Assembly (NCBI GenBank): GCA_016234155.1
Contig: JACRGZ010000056.1
Span: 1-9,645, forward strand
From: Nitrospirota bacterium
Lineage (GTDB): Bacteria > Nitrospirota > 9FT-COMBO-42-15 > HDB-SIOI813
Reading direction: 5' to 3'
Length of the DNA stretch: 9,645 bases
The position numbers and the translations under genes were made by a program. Position 1 is the stretch's first letter, and the number at the start of each line of letters is the position of its first letter. This document shows positions 1 to 4,827 of the stretch, piece by piece. The notes below the pieces were generated by a model. The model had not been told where the DNA came from. It searched no databases and was given only the letters and a program-made list of their open reading frames with translations.

Positions 1-143
1 AGCAGGTGAATATATTCCGGAGTATAGCGAAAGCGCTCAGCAACAACTTTGGCAGGCAGGCGCTCGACAAAAGAAGCACGCAGGGCTTCGTAGCGACGTT
101 GCCAGTCGAATTCAGGATAGAGGAAGAATTTTCTATCCGGCAT
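1..143 (-). CDS. Transposase-like protein, N-terminal part (runs off the left edge)
   Basis: Reading the minus strand from the ATG at 143-141, the frame stays open to the window edge and gives about 47 residues beginning MPDRKFFLYPEFDWQRRYEA. The stretch RASFVERLPAKVVAERFRYT followed by PEYIHLL looks like the N-terminal helix-turn-helix region of DDE-type transposases, where a short aromatic lead is followed by a 'xxVAxRFxYxxxYxxxL' DNA-binding helix pair. No catalytic residues are visible because the rest lies outside the window. A strong promoter and one arm of a 27-base inverted repeat sit directly upstream, as expected at an insertion-sequence end. I cannot name the IS family. The reading frame is well supported; the transposase assignment rests on resemblance only. 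Confidence 0.6.
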   Translation of the reverse strand, partial: MPDRKFFLYPEFDWQRRYEALRASFVERLPAKVVAERFRYTPEYIHL

Positions 144-144
144 C

Positions 145-372
145 GCATATCTTATACTATATGACGGTAATAATGTCAAGCAAAAAAATCTTAAAACATA
201 ATATTCATAAAAACGCAAAAAGAGAGCGAAAAGAACATTATTGCCTGACGTGCAGTATTTATAAGGTTTACACCAGATGGTTACTGTTCCATGCCGAAGA
301 TTTAGAACCATCAGGTAAATGTTTAAAGATTTCATTAGCTCCACAATAACCGTCATATAATATAAGATATGC
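145..372. repeat. 27-base inverted-repeat pair (145-171 / 346-372) around AT-rich DNA
   Basis: The arm at 145-171 (core GCATATCTTATA, then TATATGACGGT) matches the reverse complement of 346-372 with two mismatches in 27. The 174 bases between the arms are AT-rich. They hold a small stem (276-282 with 306-312, extendable by two pairs) but no gene I believe. Two readings fit: a MITE-like element of about 228 bp, or the facing ends of two insertion sequences (the left one carrying the transposase, the right one a relic). No convincing target-site duplication is visible at either boundary. Confidence 0.6.
151..179 (-). promoter_or_regulatory. Sigma70-type promoter for the transposase-like gene
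   Basis: On the minus strand TTGACA (179-174) is followed by a 17-base spacer and TATAAG (156-151), so it has a perfect -35, ideal spacing and a 5/6 -10. Only 7 bases separate the -10 from the ATG at 143. Transcription would therefore begin at or just before the start codon, giving a leaderless or nearly leaderless message with no room for a Shine-Dalgarno site. The -10 lies inside the inverted-repeat arm, while the -35 lies just outside it. Confidence 0.6.
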
Positions 373-649
373 ATGCCCTGCCCTGATTGTCGGAATGCAT
401 ATAATTCCCTGAAAAAGCAGGGTTTTCTTCTATGTGAATAGATGCTATCATTCATAGAAATCTTATATCCTTAGGAGTTGTGAAAATCGGTGTTAATCGT
501 ATTTTATATATTGCCCCATAGCAACAGGAGGTACTAATATAATGCGCTTTGAGGTGATGTTAATCGGGCCTGATGAACTGATTCAGGATAAACGATAATT
601 CTTCGGATAATTTGAATAGAAAGGTTTAATCATGAGAATAAGCCGTTGA
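373..649. other. Degraded intergenic DNA without a recognisable gene
   Basis: This stretch follows the right arm of the inverted repeat and precedes the ATPase fragment. All frames are broken by stops. It contains a small stem-loop (TTCTATG near 428 with CATAGAA near 455) and one tiny ORF with a Shine-Dalgarno-like site, listed separately. It reads like decayed remnants between two mobile or repeat islands. Confidence 0.4.
542..598 (+). CDS. Possible 18-residue ORF with strong Shine-Dalgarno-like site
   Basis: An AGGAGG at 526-531 lies 10 bases before an ATG at 542 that opens MRFEVMLIGPDELIQDKR and ends at TAA 596-598. The ribosome-binding site is perfect, though its spacing is a little long. 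The peptide resembles nothing I recognise. It may be the surviving 5' end of a gene destroyed by the rearrangements here, and chance is also possible. Confidence 0.2.
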   Translation: MRFEVMLIGPDELIQDKR

Positions 650-808
650 TTGCAGGGAAAAGGAGCAGTATCAGGCAAACCAGACTATCTTGACCAGGCT
701 TACAAGATAGGAACCAATATAATAGCGGCCGCTGCTATGGCATTAAGTTCCCTGTCCGTTGTGGCCAATTCCGCCACATTGAAGGCAGTCAGGATAGAGG
801 TAGATTAG
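650..808 (+). pseudogene. C-terminal fragment of a copper-type P1B-ATPase
   Basis: After an in-frame TGA at 647-649 the frame runs open to TAG at 806-808. Its product contains GTNIIAAAAMALSSLSVVAN followed by a short basic tail. In CopA-type copper P1B-ATPases the last transmembrane helix carries a MxxSS signature in just this setting ('AAAAMALSSxSVVxNxxRL'), close to the C-terminus. No upstream ATPase domain is present, no start codon is evident, and a repeat island begins three bases after the stop. I read it as the last ~50 codons of a deleted copper exporter gene. It is short, so the call rests on one motif. Confidence 0.5.
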
Positions 809-810
809 GA

Positions 811-976
811 TAACCCCTCACCCTTCCCCTCTCCCCACCCCCCTCCATATCCTCCCCCCACAAGGGGGGGAGGAAAAAAGCTTGCCCCCGAAGTATTGAT
901 CGGGGGGTGGGGGGAGGGACTTACAGGGGGAGAGGGATGGGCCTGTCCTGAGAGAAGTCGAAGGAGTGAGGGGGAA
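811..976. repeat. Composite GC-rich palindromic repeat island
   Basis: The left arm 814-836 (CCCCTCACCCTTCCCCTCTC...) is nearly the reverse complement of 927-941 joined to 966-974. The right arm is interrupted at 942-965 by CCTGTCCTGAGAGAAGTCGA plus AGGA, a widespread bacterial repeat that reads CPERSRR in one frame. Inside the arms are two hairpins: CCTCCCCCC (851-859) with GGGGGGGAGG (864-873), and CCCCCGA (885-891) with TCGGGGG (900-906). The island therefore appears to hold at least three repeat units, one of them inserted into another. It replaces the 5' half of the following ATPase gene. Confidence 0.75.
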
Positions 977-1840
977 TTTTCAGAAAATGCCCTTTTGAGT
1001 CTTGCCGCATCTATAGAGCATCGGTCAGAGCATATCCTGTCAGATGCCATTCTGAATAAGGCAAAGGAGAGAGGGATTTCTATCCAGGAGGTAGAGGGTT
1101 TTGAGGCATTTCCTGGTATGGGGGCAAAGGGTGTAATAGGAGGAAGGTCCTACTGTGTAGGGAGTAACGCGTTGTGCCGGGAGATGGGGATTACGACTCA
1201 TGAGGCAGAGGAGATGATAAAACGGCTTGAGAATGAAGGCAAGACCCTGGTCTTTTTAACCGGAACAGATGGACTTATTGGTATCATCGCTGTCAGGGAT
1301 GAGATAAGGCCTGAGGCGGCAGGCTCTTTAAAAAGGCTCAAGGAGATGGGGGTGTCCGGCCTTGTTATGCTTACAGGCGATAACGAGAAGGTTGCAGAGA
1401 CGATGGCAGAAAAGGCCGGTATTGATGAATATATAGCCCGGCTACTTCCTGAGGAAAAGGTAAAGGCTGTGGGAGATCTTAAGCGGCGATATGGAATGGC
1501 AGCCATGGTAGGAGATGGCGTAAACGATGCCCCGGCCATGGTTGCGTCAGATTTAGGGATAGCCATGGGTGCGGCAGGCACAGATGTCGCTATCGAAACA
1601 GGGGATATAGTCCTCATGTCCGATGACCTGTCCAAGATCCCCTATGTCCTCCACTTAAGCCGGAGGGCTGTAAACAATGTCAGGCAGAATATCGCTATCT
1701 CACTGGCAATAATTGCCTTTTTGGTGCCGGTAGCCCTGATAGGCTGGATTGGACTTGTCCCGGGGATATTGATAAACGAGGTAGGGGGGCTTCTTGTTAT
1801 TATCAATGGGCTGCGGCTGCTTAAACGGACTAAAGATTAA
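896..1840 (+). pseudogene. 5'-truncated heavy-metal P1B-type ATPase
   Basis: The frame opens at a TTG (896) inside the repeat island. Its first ~30 residues, including ACPERSRRSEG, are repeat-encoded, and ATPase homology begins near base 983. What remains is the nucleotide-binding domain (RSEH at 43-46, GMGAKG at 74-79), the hinge (TGDN at 160-163, GDGVNDAP at 206-213), and the last two membrane helices (~258-305) ending NGLRLLKRTKD. The metal-binding domain, helices 1-6, CPx motif, TGE loop and DKTGT phosphorylation site are absent, so it cannot transport by the normal cycle. The conserved HP dipeptide of the family reads HI here. The C-terminal ...NEVGGLLVIINGLRLL segment resembles zinc/cobalt-type more than copper-type pumps, so it is a different gene from the 650-808 fragment. 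It ends 7 bases from the convergent kinase gene. It could still yield a stand-alone ATP-binding polypeptide, but I favour a pseudogene. Confidence 0.8.
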
Positions 1841-1847
1841 AGGAAGA

Positions 1848-3374
1848 TTAAGGCCTGTCCCTGCGGGCGAGCTGTCTTCGGATCACGCTCTTTCTTAAGG
1901 TCTCATACTCAGCCCCATAGCCCCCCTCCAGGAGCCTTCTTGCGCTCATGATGAGGGATATAGTTACAGGTGAGTCATAGGCTGTTTCCAAGAGGGTTGA
2001 CCCGCCGCCGGTTGATCTGAATCCCATATCAAATTTTCTGCCGGATTCCTTCTCATAAGCAGAGGTCATAAAGTTTGTGCTCCCCCCGCCTATCTCTTTT
2101 ACCGCCTCTTTATTTGTATGGATAGCATCTATCAGCCTCCTTGTCCCCTCAGGGTATTTTTCGTCGTCTACACCAAGCGGCCCGTTCCAGACAATAGACT
2201 TCGCCTTATCCACCACACCTGCATAAAGATCCTTTGTCCTGTCGCCAATATCTATAAGCTCATCATCATCCAGCAGCTCATGGAGCTGCACAGATCTTAA
2301 GATGCCCTCCCCTCGTTTAACCGCATAGTCCACCGGGGCGATCAATCTCCGCCCCTCAAGCGGGTTTGGATCCCTGAACTGGAAGTTGTTATAAAGCCTC
2401 AATAAACCCTGTGCAAGGTTTATCTCCTCAGTATTGTATTCATAACCGCCATTCTCAGATGAGTCAAAACCCTTAAGCCTTACCTCCCGCAGGCCGCGCA
2501 GGTCTTTTTTAACATCACCAGGCAGACCCCTGAGGTTTTCCTCTTTTAACATCGTCAACTGGGCGTATACAAAGGCATAGATCAGGTGACCGCCGACAAG
2601 GACATAGTCTACAAGCCTCTCACCGATCTGGAGGTTTAACTCCGGGTTGAACATATTGCTCCAGTGGGTCGTCTTCTCCGCCCTGAAGATCGCCCTCATG
2701 AGCTGGAGGCTATCCTCAACCTTATCCCCCCCTACAATGACTATATATGGTGAGCCGGGTCGTTTAATCTTTGCATGGGCCTCGATCTCATCTACAAGAA
2801 GGCTGCCCGCCAGTCCGGGTATATACTCATGGATCCGGTTGGATGTAGCCTCTTTTCTATGGGCAGTACCGAAGGAGTTCTGGATGCTCACATCAACAAC
2901 AGCCGTTAAAGCCTTTGCCAGTGTGTCACGGTTCTTTGTCTCATCTGAATGGAATCTTATATTATCAAGCAGTGGTATGACCTCGTCTTTAAAGAGGGCC
3001 TTAAGATAATCAGCGTTAAATTGTCTATTAAATTGTTTGGGGATATATGTGCCGGCCGCCGGATCAAATCTGATGATCTCAACATCCCTGCCAATAGCTG
3101 CGGAGAGGGGGGCAAGTATGGGGTCCAATGTTAATGACGGGTCATATCCCTTTGGTCTGCCAATGTGTGTTGCCAGGAGAGGTGTGACGCCGGCATTGAT
3201 CAGATCTTTTATGAAGGGGGCTGCCTGCAGGATCCTGAAGGGGTCTGCTACACGCGGGGTTTGACCATCTCCACTGATAATCGGGACATTAAAGTCAGAT
3301 TTTACAAGGGCGACCTTACCTTCAAGCTCGCCTAAGTAGTCAGAGGCCTTTAAGTAGCTTAAGATCCCGTCCAT
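1848..3374 (-). CDS. pgk: Divergent, enlarged phosphoglycerate kinase
   Basis: Phosphoglycerate kinase interconverts 1,3-bisphosphoglycerate + ADP and 3-phosphoglycerate + ATP in glycolysis, gluconeogenesis and carbon fixation. The family signatures appear in order: KSDFNVP (25-31, usually RxDFNVP), THIGRPKG (69-76), DNIRFH (137-142), FGTAHR (168-173), GGDKVEDS (215-222), VGGHLIYAF (260-268), WNGPLGV (396-402), GGGST (429-433) and STGGGST (454-460). The basic-patch residues H70, R73, R140 and R173 and the nucleotide-loop lysine K218 are kept. The usual GGGD[ST] is GGGST, so the aspartate that helps bind Mg-nucleotide is replaced. It has 508 residues against the usual 390-420. Extra length lies mainly between about 271 and 340, with smaller additions before DNIRFH and after GGDKVEDS. 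The ATG at 3374 gives a family-like N-terminus but has no clear Shine-Dalgarno site. It lies 48 bases downstream of the membrane protease on the same strand. A divergent paralogue with altered function is possible. Confidence 0.88.
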   Translation of the reverse strand: MDGILSYLKASDYLGELEGKVALVKSDFNVPIISGDGQTPRVADPFRILQAAPFIKDLINAGVTPLLATHIGRPKGYDPSLTLDPILAPLSAAIGRDVEIIRFDPAAGTYIPKQFNRQFNADYLKALFKDEVIPLLDNIRFHSDETKNRDTLAKALTAVVDVSIQNSFGTAHRKEATSNRIHEYIPGLAGSLLVDEIEAHAKIKRPGSPYIVIVGGDKVEDSLQLMRAIFRAEKTTHWSNMFNPELNLQIGERLVDYVLVGGHLIYAFVYAQLTMLKEENLRGLPGDVKKDLRGLREVRLKGFDSSENGGYEYNTEEINLAQGLLRLYNNFQFRDPNPLEGRRLIAPVDYAVKRGEGILRSVQLHELLDDDELIDIGDRTKDLYAGVVDKAKSIVWNGPLGVDDEKYPEGTRRLIDAIHTNKEAVKEIGGGSTNFMTSAYEKESGRKFDMGFRSTGGGSTLLETAYDSPVTISLIMSARRLLEGGYGAEYETLRKSVIRRQLARRDRP

Positions 3375-3393
3375 TTCGTTAAGTTCGATAATT

Positions 3394-3412
3394 GCCGACC
3401 ATAAAGGTCGGC
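3394..3412. repeat. Short perfect hairpin GCCGACC-ataaa-GGTCGGC
   Basis: A 7-bp perfect stem (3394-3400 with 3406-3412) with a 5-base loop lies between the protease stop codon and the kinase start codon, both on the minus strand. On neither strand is it followed by a U-run, so it is not a standard intrinsic terminator. It resembles the short 'GCGCCGACCTTT...GGTCGGC' palindromes scattered through many environmental bacterial genomes. It might affect the kinase-to-protease transcript ratio. Confidence 0.6.
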
Positions 3413-3422
3413 GCTACAGCAG

Positions 3423-4502
3423 TTACAACAGGGATGATATTTTCTCCAGATAGCAGTGAAACAACCACGGGTCAAATTTATATACAACTGTAAATAATAA
3501 TGGGAACAAAAAGGTTAAACTAATGAGGAGCCCTATCTCCGAAGGTATGACTGCCCAACCCTTTTTCCCGGGCATTACCTTGCAATCACTAATAGCCGCC
3601 AATCGTTCAATCCTGTCTGTAAGCAGACCGTGATGCCTGGCCATGCTGAAGCCTATCGCATAAGGCTCAATGTCCCGGTTTATGCCGGCGACCGATGCTT
3701 GCTGCATCTTCAGGAGGGCAGATGCTACATCTAACGGCCTCCCGGTAATTAGGGCTGCGGCCTCATCTCCGATTAACTCGATCTCTTCTCTCCACCACCT
3801 GAAGAGATAATGTGCGTGGGGCAATACACACAGGATGTTTCTGCAAAAGAGAAGGATCCCTTTGAGGATATTGTCCCTCCTCCTGTAGTGAGAGGATTCA
3901 TGGGCCAAGAGACATTGCAGCTCCTCTGTTGAGAGGGCATTTAACACACCTGTGGAGATGACGAGGGAATTTGTTATATACCCCCATACGAAGCTGACCA
4001 TATTCGGGGTATCTATGATATTTACCTTTAATCCCCCTATTTGCCCTGTAATTCCATTTAATTCCCCTTTAATAAAAGGTGAAAAACGAGGATTTATATT
4101 AAGCCTGTTGATAACGGCACGCGCCTTAAAATAGGACATCAAAGATACAATTGCGTAGAGTATTGGTATGAGGATAATGCCTGCCGCAGCTATTAATAAT
4201 CCATTAAAAAACGGTATCTCAGGTGAGACAAACGAGAATATATAACAATATGGCTCATTAAGGCAGAACATGGGCTCCCCGGCTATTTTTATAAATACAG
4301 GGGGGGCAAAAGAGGTGAATAGAGTAAATGTGGATAGCACAGGGGGGGCAACAAGGGATATATAGAATAGCCTGCTCCTGAGGAGAGGAGAGGAGAGGAT
4401 TCTTCTGCCGATAATAGAAATTAAGAAGAATATAAGGGATAAAAGAATATTAAGGACTGCAAAATTCAGGAATAATAACCCTACATGGTGTAATTTATCC
4501 AT
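3423..4502 (-). CDS. Membrane-bound zinc metalloprotease of the M48/M56 type
   Basis: The 359-residue product has hydrophobic membrane segments near 7-32, 46-64, 98-121, 214-228 and 324-341. The zinc motif is HESSH (201-205), followed by the YRRRDN typical of M56/BlaR1-like proteins. The third ligand is probably E242 in the E-x-x-x-D pattern ELIGD (242-246). The segment STGVLNALSTEELQCLLAHE is also close to M48 (HtpX-like) proteases. The protein should cut substrates at the inner membrane. BlaR1-type members usually sit beside a BlaI-type repressor, and none is seen here. The ATG at 4502 is chosen over one 33 bases upstream because GGGAGGGAG lies just before it and the extension runs into a repeat. 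Residues 138-157 look like an absorbed repeat. The sensor domain of true BlaR1 is absent, and the specific substrate is unknown. Confidence 0.8.
   Translation of the reverse strand: MDKLHHVGLLFLNFAVLNILLSLIFFLISIIGRRILSSPLLRSRLFYISLVAPPVLSTFTLFTSFAPPVFIKIAGEPMFCLNEPYCYIFSFVSPEIPFFNGLLIAAAGIILIPILYAIVSLMSYFKARAVINRLNINPRFSPFIKGELNGITGQIGGLKVNIIDTPNMVSFVWGYITNSLVISTGVLNALSTEELQCLLAHESSHYRRRDNILKGILLFCRNILCVLPHAHYLFRWWREEIELIGDEAAALITGRPLDVASALLKMQQASVAGINRDIEPYAIGFSMARHHGLLTDRIERLAAISDCKVMPGKKGWAVIPSEIGLLISLTFLFPLLFTVVYKFDPWLFHCYLEKISSLL
4032..4091 (-). repeat. Degenerate dispersed repeat inside the protease gene (SPFIKGEL type)
   Basis: This stretch encodes residues 138-157 of the protease, PRFSPFIKGELNGITGQIGG. 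On the minus strand it has the layout of a common dispersed repeat: a pyrimidine-rich start, CCTTTTATTAAAGGGG palindrome, then repeated AATTAAATGG/AATAGGGGG blocks. It sits in the linker between the membrane helices and the catalytic domain, where family members need no such sequence. The match is partial and the insertion is inferred. Confidence 0.4.
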
Positions 4503-4506
4503 ATAG

Positions 4507-4515
4507 CTCCCTCCC
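4507..4515 (-). promoter_or_regulatory. Shine-Dalgarno site fixing the protease start
   Basis: The minus strand reads GGGAGGGAG and then CTAT immediately before the ATG at 4502. This gives a strong purine-rich ribosome-binding site at proper spacing. The in-frame ATG at 4535 has no such site and overlaps the repeat arm that begins at 4534, so the shorter protein is preferred. Confidence 0.65.
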
Positions 4516-4533
4516 GAAAATTCGTAATAGTTC

Positions 4534-4738
4534 ACCGCAGAGACGCAGAGAAAATTCTGTTATTTGAGGCTCTTGCAAAAGTCTAAAAATGCTGTCATTC
4601 CCGCATGTTTTAAGCGGGAATCTATTGTATTATTACAAAAAATCATATCCCCGATAGAAGATTTCGGGGATGACATAGACTTTTGCAAGAGTCTCATTTG
4701 ATTAATTTCCATACTCAGCGCCTCTGCGTCTCTGCGGT
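4534..4738. repeat. Nested inverted-repeat element
   Basis: The outer arms are a perfect 17-bp inverted repeat, ACCGCAGAGACGCAGAG at 4534-4550 and its complement at 4722-4738. Inside is a second pair, 4566-4585 and 4676-4695 (GAGGCTCTTGCAAAAGTCTA, one mismatch in 20). Within that are TGTCAT (4593-4598) with ATGACA (4670-4675), and two hairpins: ATTCCCGC (4597-4604) with GCGGGAAT (4614-4621), and ATCCCCGA (4647-4654) with TCGGGGAT (4664-4671). No coding potential is visible. It occupies most of the 4503-4789 gap between the divergent protease and dehydrogenase genes. It looks like a MITE-like or REP-like element inserted inside an older one. Confidence 0.8.
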
Positions 4739-4789
4739 TAGCTGACCTTTTACGGAAATTATAGATTAAGATACCATATCATCCCTACC

Positions 4790-4817
4790 TTGACAAGCAG
4801 ACGCTTTATCATATATT
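4790..4817 (+). promoter_or_regulatory. Sigma70-type promoter for the FAD-dependent dehydrogenase
   Basis: TTGACA (4790-4795), a 16-base spacer and TATATT (4812-4817) match a sigma70 promoter with a perfect -35 and 5/6 -10. Only 10 bases separate the -10 from the ATG at 4828, so the 5' leader would be about 3-5 bases or none. This agrees with the lack of any Shine-Dalgarno site. It also argues against the in-frame TTG at 4816, which lies inside the -10. Confidence 0.5.
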
Positions 4818-4827
4818 GTCTAAACCG

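Noticed and set aside
161..349. 62-codon plus-strand frame between the inverted-repeat arms
   Set aside because: Lysine-rich and AT-driven composition, no ribosome-binding site, and its ends lie in the repeat arms themselves; it looks like chance.
373..441. 22-codon ORF starting at the right repeat arm with a CPDC motif
   Set aside because: The sequence 17 bases before its TATAAG does not resemble a -35, there is no ribosome-binding site, and the peptide is too short to assign; the CxxC is insufficient evidence for a zinc finger.
811..976. CRISPR array or intrinsic terminator
   Set aside because: The repeats are inverted and nested, not regularly spaced direct repeats, and the hairpins lack a proper U-run at the right place.
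805..1050. Minus-strand frame rich in Pro and Gly across the repeat island
   Set aside because: It is the translation of the GC-rich palindromes (PPPLVGGGYGG) plus the antisense of the ATPase.
1198..1635. 145-codon minus-strand frame inside the ATPase
   Set aside because: Ser/Pro-rich antisense shadow of the hinge and nucleotide-binding region.
4552..4720. Small RNA gene in the protease-dehydrogenase gap
   Set aside because: The strong folding is explained by nested inverted repeats; no promoter and terminator pair frames it.
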